A DNA stretch of 64,000 nt from contig NZ_BLJO01000004.1 of the NCBI RefSeq assembly GCF_009932555.1, forward strand, positions 353,174 to 417,173. The letters are read 5' to 3'. Positions 27,080 to 35,803 of this stretch are shown here, piece by piece; the stretch's first letter is position 1; the number at the start of each line of letters is the position of its first letter. The notes beneath the pieces are model-generated. The model saw only the letters and a program-made list of their open reading frames with translations. It did no database searches and was not told the DNA's origin. Origin of the DNA: Steroidobacter agaridevorans. GTDB taxonomy: Bacteria; Pseudomonadota; Gammaproteobacteria; Steroidobacterales; Steroidobacteraceae. Position numbers and translations under genes: made by a program.

Positions 27080-27113
27080 GGCAGCACGCTCGCTGCCGTC
27101 GAGAGACGGCAGG

Positions 27114-28508
27114 TCAGACTGCGCTGGAGTAAGTCGCTCCGCCCGGGAGCCGATGATTGAGGTATCGATCGAAGCACATCGCGATGATACGCAAGAGCAA
27201 ACGCCCGCGCGACGTCGCAGAAATGCGCAGTCGTTCCAATGTCACCAGTCCATCCTTCGCCAGCGGCTGCGCGTGCGCCAGGGCGTCGGCGAAGTAACGG
27301 TGAAAGTCGATATCGTAGCGCCGTTCCACGGCCGCAATGTCGATCGCGCCCCGGCACATCAACTGCTGGATCACGTCGGCGCGCACCTGATCGTCCAGAT
27401 CTAAATGACGGCCGCGCCATACGGGCAGATGATCCGACTCGACCGCCTTTTCCCACGAGGGCAGATCTCTGGGATTCTGACTGAAGCTGTCGCCGATGTG
27501 ACTGATGGCGCTGACGCCCAGGCCGAGCAGGTCGCAGTTGGCGTGCGTGGTATAGCCCATGAAATTGCGCTGTAAGGTTCCGGCATCGTAGGCGCGCGTC
27601 AGGTCGTCATCGGGCAGAGCGAAATGATCCATGCCGATATACACATAGCCTGCCGCGGTGAGCTTGCCGATGGCAAGGGACAGGAGTGCGATTCGTTCGC
27701 TGGCATTCGGCAGGGCGCTGGCGTCGATGCGCCGCTGCGGCTTGAACAGGTGAGGCATATGCGCGTAGCCATACACCGCGAGCCGATCGGGCCGGGATTC
27801 GAGCACGGTGTCGAGTGTGCGGCCGAAGCCATCGAGCGTTTGATGAGGCAAGCCGTAGATCAGATCGACGTTGACAGAACGAAAACCATTGCGGCGACAC
27901 GCGTCGATGACAGTCCGGGTGAGCTGCGCACTTTGGATGCGATTGACGGCCCGCTGCACGATGGGATCGAAATCCTGCACGCCCAGGCTGGCGCGGTTCA
28001 GGCCCATCTGCGCGTAGGCCGCGACATCGGATGTGTCGATGAAGCGGGGATCGATCTCGATCGAGAAATCGCGAATCGGCGCGTTGCTGAGCTGAAACTG
28101 CCGGCCCAGGCTGCTCATGATTTCGCCCAGCTCTTCGGCGCGCAGAAAGTTCGGCGTGCCGCCGCCGAAGTGCACTTGGATCACCTCACGGTCATGATCG
28201 AACAATGGCCCGGCGAGCGAGATCTCCCGAATCAACCGATCGACGTAGCGCGTGCCGGCGCTGCGATCCCGTGTGATGACGCGATTGCAGCCGCAGTACA
28301 GGCACGGACTCGAGCAATAGGGAACGTGCACATATAACGACAGCCGGCGGGGAATCAGCTCTTCGTTGCTGCGACGGATGTACTCCCGAAGCATGTCCTC
28401 CTTGAAATGCGGCCCGAACTGCGGCGCCGTCGGATAGGACGTGTAGCGCGGTCCGGGCTGGTCGTAGCGGCGGAGCAGGTCGAGATCGCACGTCAGACGT
28501 TGGCTCAT
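27114..28508 (-). CDS. hemN: Oxygen-independent coproporphyrinogen III dehydrogenase
   Basis: The 464-residue radical-SAM enzyme begins in the family style (RYDQPGPRYTSYPTAPQF) and carries the CxxxCxxC cluster motif as C65, C69, C72 in YCSSPCLYCGC, followed by HFGGGTPNF. It oxidatively decarboxylates coproporphyrinogen III to protoporphyrinogen IX for heme synthesis without oxygen. An FNR-type box lies 35-48 bases before its start. Grouping with fnr and the NO reductase, which need heme under low oxygen, fits. Confidence 0.95.
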   Translation of the reverse strand: MSQRLTCDLDLLRRYDQPGPRYTSYPTAPQFGPHFKEDMLREYIRRSNEELIPRRLSLYVHVPYCSSPCLYCGCNRVITRDRSAGTRYVDRLIREISLAGPLFDHDREVIQVHFGGGTPNFLRAEELGEIMSSLGRQFQLSNAPIRDFSIEIDPRFIDTSDVAAYAQMGLNRASLGVQDFDPIVQRAVNRIQSAQLTRTVIDACRRNGFRSVNVDLIYGLPHQTLDGFGRTLDTVLESRPDRLAVYGYAHMPHLFKPQRRIDASALPNASERIALLSLAIGKLTAAGYVYIGMDHFALPDDDLTRAYDAGTLQRNFMGYTTHANCDLLGLGVSAISHIGDSFSQNPRDLPSWEKAVESDHLPVWRGRHLDLDDQVRADVIQQLMCRGAIDIAAVERRYDIDFHRYFADALAHAQPLAKDGLVTLERLRISATSRGRLLLRIIAMCFDRYLNHRLPGGATYSSAV

Positions 28509-28542
28509 GGCGCTACCCTATCCGGGCGCGCGATCTCGGGCC

Positions 28543-28556
28543 TTGATCTAGATCAG
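28543..28556 (-). promoter_or_regulatory. FNR/ANR box upstream of hemN
   Basis: TTGAT-CTAG-ATCAG matches the FNR consensus TTGAT-N4-ATCAA in 9 of 10 specific bases. The centre is only about 41 bases from the hemN ATG, so a class II promoter would start transcription at or near the start codon. Confidence 0.85.
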
Positions 28557-28571
28557 CTGGGTGGGCCGCGT

Positions 28572-28979
28572 TCAGCCGCCGTCGAGCGGACGCGTCACCG
28601 GCTTGCCTTGATCCTTGACCACGAACACGACGAACTTGGCCGGCTCGGTCTTGCTCGCGTTCATGGATTGACGGTGAATGTCCTTGGGGTTCTCGCGGAA
28701 CGTTTCGCCTTTGCGCACGGTGACCGGCTCCTTGCCATCCACTTGCATCACGACCGCGCCTTCCAGCACGTAGACGAAAACATCGGCGTCATGTCGATGC
28801 GGCGCCGACGCGCCACCGGGCAAGTACTCGACGGTGAGGACGGTGACCTCCTTGCCCGGAACGCCCGAGAGAGGCTCGGTCAGGAGCGGTTTGACGACCG
28901 CGGGCTTTGGGTCTGCGGCCTGAGAGGTTGCGCCGAGCAGGGTCATCGCCAGCGCGGCGCCGATTGCGAATTTGTTCAT
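28572..28979 (-). CDS. Secreted cupin-domain protein
   Basis: The start is ATG 28979, which opens a signal peptide (MNKFAIGAALAMTLLGATSQA); the longer upstream frame runs into the divergent MocR gene. The 135-residue protein contains one cupin: motif 1 HRHDADVFVYVLEG and motif 2 GETFRENPKDIHR, with the metal-binding histidines in place. It would be a small periplasmic metal-binding cupin of unknown substrate. It is divergent from a MocR regulator 84 bases away, its probable controller. Confidence 0.85.
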   Translation of the reverse strand: MNKFAIGAALAMTLLGATSQAADPKPAVVKPLLTEPLSGVPGKEVTVLTVEYLPGGASAPHRHDADVFVYVLEGAVVMQVDGKEPVTVRKGETFRENPKDIHRQSMNASKTEPAKFVVFVVKDQGKPVTRPLDGG

Positions 28980-29063
28980 GGAAATGGCTTGTTCAGAGTG
29001 GCTGACAACGCCCAGAATGCGCCCGAAACCGGCTCCCTCAAAGAGCCAAAAAGGCGAACTTCG

Positions 29064-30521
29064 ATGGATCCAATTCTCGAGCTGCCGATCCGCATCCCGC
29101 CCCGCAACTCGGGTGAGCGTTTGCGTGCGCTGCATGGGCAGTTGAAGACGGCCATTCTCGAAGGCCGTCTGCGTCCGGGCCTGCGCTTGCCGGCAACCCG
29201 CGTACTCGCCAGCAACTACGGCGTCTCACGGAACACAGCGATTGCGACGTACGACCTGTTGCTGAGCGAAGGTTACATCACGACGCGGCATGGTGCGGGC
29301 ACCTACGTTGCGGATGTCGTGCCTCGTGTGACTCGCCTCGCCAATCAGCAGAAGTCCGACGTGAAGCGTGCGCGTCAGCTGGGTGAGTTCTGGCAACGGC
29401 CGGCGCTGTTCGAAGGTTCGCCGGCGCCCGGCACGGTGCGTTATCAGTTTCGACTTGGCTTGCCCGATGTTTCCAAATTTCCGATGGCGACCTGGCGTCG
29501 CCTGTCCGCGAGGTCGCTGCGTAGTTTTGCCCGTCAGTCGGCTGTCGACGAGACATCGGCGGGTCGAATCTCGCTGCGAGAAGCAATCGCCAAGCATGTG
29601 TCGTTCGCACGGGCTGTCGCTTGCGATTCGGCCGACATCGTCGTGACGAGCGGCGCGCAACAGGCATTCGATCTGCTCGCGCGAATCCTCCTCACGCCAA
29701 AGCGCAATGTCGTCGCCATGGAAGATCCGGGTTACCAGCGAGCCCGCATGGCATTCGTGGCGGCAGGCGCGAAGATCGTTCCGGTGCCGGTCGACGAGGA
29801 AGGCTTGATCGTCGAGAAGCTGCCGGCCACGGCCAGCGTAATCTACGTGACACCGTCGCATCAGTTTCCGACGGGCGCAGTCATGTCGCCGCGCCGTCGA
29901 GCGGAGCTGCTTGCGTTCGCGAGTGCGAATAACGCCGCGATCATCGAGGATGACTACGACGCCGAGTTTCGTTTCGGCGCACGCCCGCTCGATGCCTTGC
30001 AGACGCTGGATCGGGCCGGCTCGGTGTTCTATGTCGGCACGTTTTCCAAGAGTTTGTTTCCGGACCTGCGCTTGGGGTTCGTGGTCGCGCCGTCATGGGC
30101 GCGTCCGGCGCTAGTGGCGGCAAAACATTACGCCGATGGACAGTGCTCGCCGCTGCTGCAAGAAACATTGGCGAGTTTCATCGGGGAAGGCCATCTCGCT
30201 CGTCATGTGCGTCGTATGCGGCAGATCTATAACGGCCGGCGCGAGGCGCTGCTCGATGGGCTGGAGAAACACTTGCGTGCGAATCTGACTCCCGTGCCAT
30301 CGGCTGCGGGCTTGCACCTGGCGGCGTTCACTCAATCGCCGGTGGATGCCGACACAATCGTCGAACGCGCCAGTCGTCTGGGCACGGGCGTTTATTCTCT
30401 ACGCCGATTCCAGATCGGTCGAGCGGGTCGCAACGGATTGGTATTCGGTTATAGCAGTCTGGGCGAGCGGGAGATCGACGAGGGGCTGCTCCGGCTGGCG
30501 CGTGCCTTCGGCGCCCGATAA
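29064..30521 (+). CDS. MocR/PdxR-type regulator (GntR helix-turn-helix fused to aminotransferase fold)
   Basis: The start is ATG 29064; the long open frame upstream is antisense to the cupin and hemN. The 485-residue protein has a GntR winged helix (RPGLRLPATRVLASNYGVSR) and a fold-type-I aminotransferase domain with DDYDAEFRF and the PLP lysine in GTFSKSLFPDLRLG. Such regulators sense PLP or an amino compound. The divergent secreted cupin is the nearest candidate target. Confidence 0.9.
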   Translation: MDPILELPIRIPPRNSGERLRALHGQLKTAILEGRLRPGLRLPATRVLASNYGVSRNTAIATYDLLLSEGYITTRHGAGTYVADVVPRVTRLANQQKSDVKRARQLGEFWQRPALFEGSPAPGTVRYQFRLGLPDVSKFPMATWRRLSARSLRSFARQSAVDETSAGRISLREAIAKHVSFARAVACDSADIVVTSGAQQAFDLLARILLTPKRNVVAMEDPGYQRARMAFVAAGAKIVPVPVDEEGLIVEKLPATASVIYVTPSHQFPTGAVMSPRRRAELLAFASANNAAIIEDDYDAEFRFGARPLDALQTLDRAGSVFYVGTFSKSLFPDLRLGFVVAPSWARPALVAAKHYADGQCSPLLQETLASFIGEGHLARHVRRMRQIYNGRREALLDGLEKHLRANLTPVPSAAGLHLAAFTQSPVDADTIVERASRLGTGVYSLRRFQIGRAGRNGLVFGYSSLGEREIDEGLLRLARAFGAR

Positions 30522-30598
30522 TTCGCTGAAGTGGATCCTCGAGGTTGAGCAGAAGTGGCTCTTCTTGAGGGCCAATCGGAGCGTGACAGTGCGCATCT

Positions 30599-31699
30599 AT
30601 GATGCCATCAATGTCCGGCCTGCTTCGCGTCGCGGCTATCGCTATCGGCGCTGCGCTTTCTCTCATTGCGCATTCATCCGAGCCACCGGCCACGGGCCGC
30701 AAGATCGTCGTCGAGAAGACCGGCGACCGCTATGAATGGAAGTTGGTGCAAGCTCCGTTGCCGACCGTCGGCGATGAGCAGGTGTTGGTGCGCGTGCATG
30801 CGATCAGCCTGAATCGCGGCGAGCTTTCGCGTCTGGAACGACAGGCATTCGACGAGGCCGCGAAGACGCCCGTTTCCGATGCTGCGGGCGAAGTCGTTGC
30901 TGTCGGTCGCGCCGTAAAAGGTGTTCGCCAGGGCGATCGCGTCACCAGTACGTATTTCAGACATTGGATCGACGGTCCTTTCCAGGAACGATACCTCGAC
31001 GACGTGCATGGCTGGACCATCGAAGGGGTCGCGGCTGAGTACATTGCGCTCGATGCAAGAGCGGTCGTGCCGATTGCAAAGGATTTCAGCTACGAGGAAG
31101 CCTCGACGCTACCAACGGCAGCGCTCACAGCATGGAATGCAGTCATCGGTCGCGCCAATACACAGAAGGGCGACGTGGTGCTGGTTCAAGGAACGGGTGG
31201 TGTCTCGACCTTCGCGCTCCAGTTTGCAGTGGCCGCGGGTGCACGTGTCATTGTCACCAGCAGCTCGGATGAAAAGCTGGCGCATGCCTTCAAGCTCGGT
31301 GCACGCGATGGGATCAACTATCGCAAGGAACCCGAGTGGGCGAAAAGTGTTCTGCGTGTGACTGAAGGCCGCGGCGCGGATCTCGTGCTCGATGTGGTAG
31401 GGAAGAGCACGCTTGCGCAATCGGTGGACAGTCTCGCGGATGGCGGCACTCTTGCCATCATTGGCGGCATCACCGGCTATGACGGTTCGCTGCCTGCCTG
31501 GGGAATACTGAAGAAATCGGCGACGGCCGAGGGAATATTCGTGGGATCGCGCGCCGACTATGTTCGAATGAATGAGTTCATTGCGCGGCATCGCCTGCGC
31601 CCGCTGGTCGATCGGGTCTATCCCATCGAGCAGTATTCGGAAGCGTTGCAGGCGATGGCGTCAGGCGGCTTCATGGGCAAGATCGTGCTGACGTTCTGA
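30599..31699 (+). CDS. Exported medium-chain dehydrogenase/reductase (quinone-oxidoreductase-like)
   Basis: The 366-residue MDR protein has a GroES-like N-terminal domain (VRVHAISLNRGELSRL, DAAGEVVAVGRAVKGVRQGDRV) and a Rossmann NAD(P) domain with VQGTGGVSTFALQFA. The cysteines of the structural-zinc loop are absent. Unusually, it opens with a signal-peptide-like stretch (LLRVAAIAIGAALSLIAHS), so it may be exported, although NAD(P) is rare in the periplasm. ATG 30599, 30602 and 30611 are all possible starts. It may instead be a lipid-anchored or mispredicted cytosolic enzyme. Confidence 0.8.
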   Translation: MMPSMSGLLRVAAIAIGAALSLIAHSSEPPATGRKIVVEKTGDRYEWKLVQAPLPTVGDEQVLVRVHAISLNRGELSRLERQAFDEAAKTPVSDAAGEVVAVGRAVKGVRQGDRVTSTYFRHWIDGPFQERYLDDVHGWTIEGVAAEYIALDARAVVPIAKDFSYEEASTLPTAALTAWNAVIGRANTQKGDVVLVQGTGGVSTFALQFAVAAGARVIVTSSSDEKLAHAFKLGARDGINYRKEPEWAKSVLRVTEGRGADLVLDVVGKSTLAQSVDSLADGGTLAIIGGITGYDGSLPAWGILKKSATAEGIFVGSRADYVRMNEFIARHRLRPLVDRVYPIEQYSEALQAMASGGFMGKIVLTF

Positions 31700-31719
31700 C
31701 CGGGCCGTCCATGGCCCGG
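31700..31719. terminator. Hairpin between convergent dehydrogenase and barrel genes
   Basis: CCGGGCC and GGCCCGG form a perfect 7-bp stem with a 6-base loop. It sits in the 43-base gap between two convergent genes and could terminate both, though no T-run follows on either side. Confidence 0.5.
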
Positions 31720-31742
31720 CGCGAGCTGACGCTCGATCGCAA

Positions 31743-32327
31743 TCAGAACTTGAACAGTCCGCTCACCGACAGCATGGTGAAGTCGCCATCCGAGAAGGAA
31801 ATCGCTTCGTATTCGGCGCGCAGCTCGAACTGCGAGCCGACGTTGAGCGCGGCGCCGAGGCCGTAAGCCACATCGTCGTCGCTCACCTCTGCCTCGCCGT
31901 CATCGATCACGTCGCCGTTCACGCGGCCCGTGATCTCGGCATCGTACGAAGCGAGACCGAGCTTGCCGTACACAGCGAACATTTCGCCCAGCGGTATGCG
32001 GCCGATCGCCGAGGCGATCAGGCCGGTCACGCCGACATCGAGCGTGCCCCTGGCGCCAGGCAGGGCGATGACGGTCTCTTCCGGATTGCCGCCGTCCAAG
32101 TAGCTGGCTTCAAGCGCGAAATACTGGTTGAAGTTGTAACCGCCGAACACTTTGAACGCCGTGTCGTCCGCGTCGAATTTGAAACCGTCGAAGTCCGTGT
32201 CGAGCTCGACCGTCGCCGTGCCGACGCCCACGCCCGCATAGAAGCCCGGCTGCATTTCGGCAAGAACGTTCGAGCTCGCGAGCAAGCCGAGCAGAGCCAA
32301 ACCGTTCAAAGCCATTCGCTTACGCAT
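31743..32327 (-). CDS. Small outer-membrane beta-barrel protein (OmpA-like barrel)
   Basis: The start is ATG 32327 with GGGAGAG just upstream, opening a signal peptide (MALNGLALLGLLASSNVLA). The 194-residue protein alternates polar and hydrophobic residues, has glycine-rich turns (FYAGVGVGTATVELD) and ends in VSGLFKF with the C-terminal phenylalanine used by the BAM machinery. An eight-stranded barrel is expected. The role is unknown; similar proteins act as structural or adhesive surface proteins. Confidence 0.85.
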   Translation of the reverse strand: MRKRMALNGLALLGLLASSNVLAEMQPGFYAGVGVGTATVELDTDFDGFKFDADDTAFKVFGGYNFNQYFALEASYLDGGNPEETVIALPGARGTLDVGVTGLIASAIGRIPLGEMFAVYGKLGLASYDAEITGRVNGDVIDDGEAEVSDDDVAYGLGAALNVGSQFELRAEYEAISFSDGDFTMLSVSGLFKF

Positions 32328-32614
32328 TTTAGAAACTCTCCCTTGATGCGCCCCAGGCGTGAGCACCCCGCTCTCGGCTGCTGAGGGCGGGCGAAGTATG
32401 CCGAGGGACATTACATACAGTCGCATCGGAGGGCTTGCAGCGCTTTCAAACTGAGAGGCCCATCACGAGTTGCATATGGCGAACGATTGTGCTCAGCCGG
32501 ACTGTTCCGCGCCGGCCCGGCCGCCGGGCGTTGTCCACAAATTGTCTGCTTAATGACCGGGCGTCCTGATATGCTGCCGGCCGGCTTCGGCGCGGATGTT
32601 CATCGGGTCGTGTG

Positions 32615-35569
32615 ATGTTTTCTCTCTGGCGCAGCATTGGCTGCACCTTGATTCTCTTGCTGCTTGGTTTTCCCGCTGGGGCGCTCGATCGCAGTCGCTC
32701 GCTGCAGCAGTTTCATCACACCAGTTGGAAGGTCAACGAGGGCGCGCCCGGTCAGATCTCCGCGCTGGCCCAGACCGATGACGGCTATCTGTGGCTGGCC
32801 GCTCCCGATGCGTTGTATCGCTTCGACGGTGTGCGCTTCGAAGCCATCGCCGATGACATCGTCCCCGCGACCACCATCCAGTCGTTGCATGCCGCGAACG
32901 GCGGGCTGTGGATCGGGTATCAACGCAACGGCGTCAGCTTCCTGAAGGACGGTCGCGCACGGCACTACGATCAAAACGACGGTCTGCCGTTCGGCACGGC
33001 CATGAGCCTGCAAAGCGACGTCCAGGGCAACGTGTGGCTTGCCACTTCGAACGGTCTGGCTCGCTTCGACGGCCAGCGTTGGCAGAAGATGGCGCCGGAT
33101 CCCGCTCTGCCGGAGCAGGAAGGGCGCGCGATGTTTCTCGATCGGGACCGTACGCTGTGGGTCGCGATCAGGGATCGAGTGTTCTATCTGCGGCCCGGTG
33201 CACAGACGTTTCAGGATAGCGGCGAGCGCGTCGGATTCGCGGGGCGTTTCGCGCAAGCGCCCGATGGCAGAATCTGGCTGGCTGAAGCGGACGGCTCGAC
33301 TCGTCCATTGCGCCTGCCGGGCGAGAAGGCGGCGCCTGCTGCGAAGATCGACGTTCAATCGGCGGGAATTCTGTTCGACCGCGACGGTGCATTGTGGATC
33401 TCCGGTCTCGGCAGCGGCATGCATCGTCAATCACGAGCCGGCGCGCCGCTAGAAACGTTCACTCGCAAGGAGGGCTTGAGCGCCGACTATGCCTGGCCGG
33501 TGCTCGAGGATCGCGAAGGCAATATCTGGGTAGGCACCAGCGGCGGGCTGGATCGCTTTCGTTACTCCGCTCTGGTCAAAGCGCCTTTCCCGGCGGGCAC
33601 GCACGACTTTGCACTGGTGCCCGGCGAGCGCGGCGATGTCTGGGCGGGCTCGACGACTCATCCGTTGATGAAGCTGCATGGCGAGCAGGTCTCCATGCAT
33701 GGACCCGAGCTGCGCGTCACTGCCAGCTATCGAGATCGGTCAGGCTCAGTGTGGCTCGGCGGTCCGAAAGGAATCTGGCGAGTCGTCAGCGGTGCGCCGA
33801 AACTGGTCGCAGCGCTGCCAAATGGCATAGAGGACGATGTTCAGGCGCTGGTGGCGGATCAGGCTGGCGTCGTGTGGGCGTCGATTCAGAGTGCTCCCGG
33901 CCTCTGGAAATATGAGAACAATCGCTGGGCGAATATCGCCAACCCTTCGGGAATCGAAGCTCGCCGTGTGCCGCGGACATTCTTGATCGATTCGCAAGAT
34001 CGGCTCTGGAGCGCGTATGCGAACAACAGTCTGGTGAGAGCCGACGCGTCAAGCGTGCGCGTCTATGCGCAGAACGATGGGTTGTCGGTCGGCGACGTGC
34101 TGGCGCTGTTCGAAGGCCGGCGCGGCCTTTGGATTGCCGGCGAGAAGGGCCTGCAGCTGATGCATTCGGATCGTTTGCAGTCCGTGAGCGTCGCGGATCG
34201 AAAGGCGCTGCTGGGCGTTTCCGGTGTCGTTGAAACGAATCAGGGAGATCTTTGGCTGCATACGATGGGCGGCATCCTGCGCATCGAGGCGGCGGAGCTG
34301 GACCGGGCAATTCAAGATCCGCAGCACGCCGCGCGCTTCGAGCGCTTCGACTATCTCGATGGGCTGGTCGGCCGGCCGACACTGCTGCGACCGCTGCCGA
34401 CGATGATTCAAGGCGATGACGGCCGGCTCTGGTTCGCTACCGACGATGGCGTCGTCTGGATCGATCCGCAACACATCGCTCGCAATCCGCAGGTGCCCTC
34501 GATTGCGATCACGTCCTTGAGCATCCAAGGATCCAGGCAGCAGCTCACGCCTGGGATTCAGCTGCCGGTCGGTACGCGCAATCTCGAAATCGATTTCGCA
34601 GTGCTCAGCCTTTCGATGCCAGAGCGTGCGCATGCGCGCTACCAACTCGAAGGATTGGATGACGGGTGGCGCGACGTCGGCGCGCGTCGGCAGGCCATGT
34701 TCACCAATCTCGGGCCCGGAGACTATCGTTTCCGAGTCATCGGCTCGAACAATGACGGCGTATGGAACGAGGAGGGCGCGTCGCTCGCGTTCGCCATCCT
34801 GCCGGCGTTCTATCAAACGGACTGGTTCCGAGTGCTGGCCATACTCGCGGCGCTGTTGGTGCTCGCCGGCTTGTATCAGCTGCGGATGCGTCAGTTTTCC
34901 AAGCGTATGCACGATCGACTCGCCGAGCGAATGGCGGAACGAGAGCGCATCGCGCGCGAGTTGCACGACACGCTGCTGCAAGGGTTCCAAGGCTTGATCC
35001 TGCGGTTCCAATCCGTCGTGGATCGCATTCCGCCGCAGGAACCGGCGCGGCAACTCCTGGAAAGCGCGCTCGAGCGAGCCGACCAGGTCCTGGTCGATGG
35101 ACGCGATCGGGTGCGCGATTTACGTTCGTCAGAGTCCGCTGACGGCGATCTGGCCGACGCATTCAAACAAGCCGCGCAGGAAGTCGCCGGCGGCAACACG
35201 ACGGTCGAGCTGCAGATCGTCGAGTTCGGGACAATGCGTCGACTGCATCCCATCGTGCGTGACGAAGCGTATTGGATCGGTCGCGAGGCCCTGCTCAACG
35301 CTTTGCGTCACGCGCACGCGAAGTCCATCGAAGTCGAAGTTCACTACGAGCCTCGCGAGTTGCGCGTCAATGTCCGCGATGACGGCCGTGGCATTCCGGA
35401 CGACGTGCTCGAATCCGGCGGCCGGGACGGGCGTTGGGGTTTGATCGGGATGCGCGAGCGCGCTCAAAAAATCCGTGGCCGACTCGAGATCTGGAGCAGC
35501 GGCAATGCCGGCACCGAGGTCCAACTTCGCGTGCCTCGTGCAATCGCCTATGATTCGGGGCGAAAGTAG
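32615..35569 (+). CDS. Large sensor histidine kinase with two-component beta-propeller ectodomain
   Basis: About 984 residues. After a signal/anchor helix come many beta-propeller repeats (WLAAPDALYRFDG, NIWVGTSGGLDRF) over residues 40-640, a Y_Y_Y domain (about 650-720), a membrane helix near 738-760, a HisKA_3 domain with RIARELHDTLLQGF near residue 784, and a HATPase with REALLNALRHAH and DDGRGIP. The periplasmic propeller likely senses a carbohydrate or related ligand, as in Bacteroides hybrid systems. No receiver or output domain is attached and no response regulator lies next to it. The start could be GTG 32612 or ATG 32615. Confidence 0.9.
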   Translation: MFSLWRSIGCTLILLLLGFPAGALDRSRSLQQFHHTSWKVNEGAPGQISALAQTDDGYLWLAAPDALYRFDGVRFEAIADDIVPATTIQSLHAANGGLWIGYQRNGVSFLKDGRARHYDQNDGLPFGTAMSLQSDVQGNVWLATSNGLARFDGQRWQKMAPDPALPEQEGRAMFLDRDRTLWVAIRDRVFYLRPGAQTFQDSGERVGFAGRFAQAPDGRIWLAEADGSTRPLRLPGEKAAPAAKIDVQSAGILFDRDGALWISGLGSGMHRQSRAGAPLETFTRKEGLSADYAWPVLEDREGNIWVGTSGGLDRFRYSALVKAPFPAGTHDFALVPGERGDVWAGSTTHPLMKLHGEQVSMHGPELRVTASYRDRSGSVWLGGPKGIWRVVSGAPKLVAALPNGIEDDVQALVADQAGVVWASIQSAPGLWKYENNRWANIANPSGIEARRVPRTFLIDSQDRLWSAYANNSLVRADASSVRVYAQNDGLSVGDVLALFEGRRGLWIAGEKGLQLMHSDRLQSVSVADRKALLGVSGVVETNQGDLWLHTMGGILRIEAAELDRAIQDPQHAARFERFDYLDGLVGRPTLLRPLPTMIQGDDGRLWFATDDGVVWIDPQHIARNPQVPSIAITSLSIQGSRQQLTPGIQLPVGTRNLEIDFAVLSLSMPERAHARYQLEGLDDGWRDVGARRQAMFTNLGPGDYRFRVIGSNNDGVWNEEGASLAFAILPAFYQTDWFRVLAILAALLVLAGLYQLRMRQFSKRMHDRLAERMAERERIARELHDTLLQGFQGLILRFQSVVDRIPPQEPARQLLESALERADQVLVDGRDRVRDLRSSESADGDLADAFKQAAQEVAGGNTTVELQIVEFGTMRRLHPIVRDEAYWIGREALLNALRHAHAKSIEVEVHYEPRELRVNVRDDGRGIPDDVLESGGRDGRWGLIGMRERAQKIRGRLEIWSSGNAGTEVQLRVPRAIAYDSGRK

Positions 35570-35584
35570 GACGTGGAGAACGTC

Positions 35585-35785
35585 ATGCAACGCTCACTGA
35601 TCGTGCTGGGCCTGGTCATCGCCCTGGTCGGCCTCGCCTGGCCGTGGATCTCCAAGCTGCCCATCGGCCGCCTGCCCGGCGATTTCATGATCGACCGGCC
35701 GGGCTTCAAGTTGTTCTTCCCCTTGACCACCATGATCATCGTCAGCGTGCTGATCTCGGTGATCCTGATGTTCTTCAGGAAATAA
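35585..35785 (+). CDS. DUF2905 small membrane protein
   Basis: This 66-residue protein has two membrane helices separated by the conserved loop PIGRLPGDFMIDRPGFKLFFPL, the DUF2905 signature. Function is unknown. GGAG at 35574-35577 lies 7 bases before ATG 35585. It follows the kinase gene by 15 bases and may be transcribed with it. Confidence 0.88.
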   Translation: MQRSLIVLGLVIALVGLAWPWISKLPIGRLPGDFMIDRPGFKLFFPLTTMIIVSVLISVILMFFRK

Positions 35786-35803
35786 ATCTGTCCCCTTTTG
35801 GCT

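Noticed and set aside
28407-29063. Long in-frame extension before the MocR gene
   Set aside because: It is antisense to hemN and the cupin gene; the MocR start at 29064 fits the family N-terminus.
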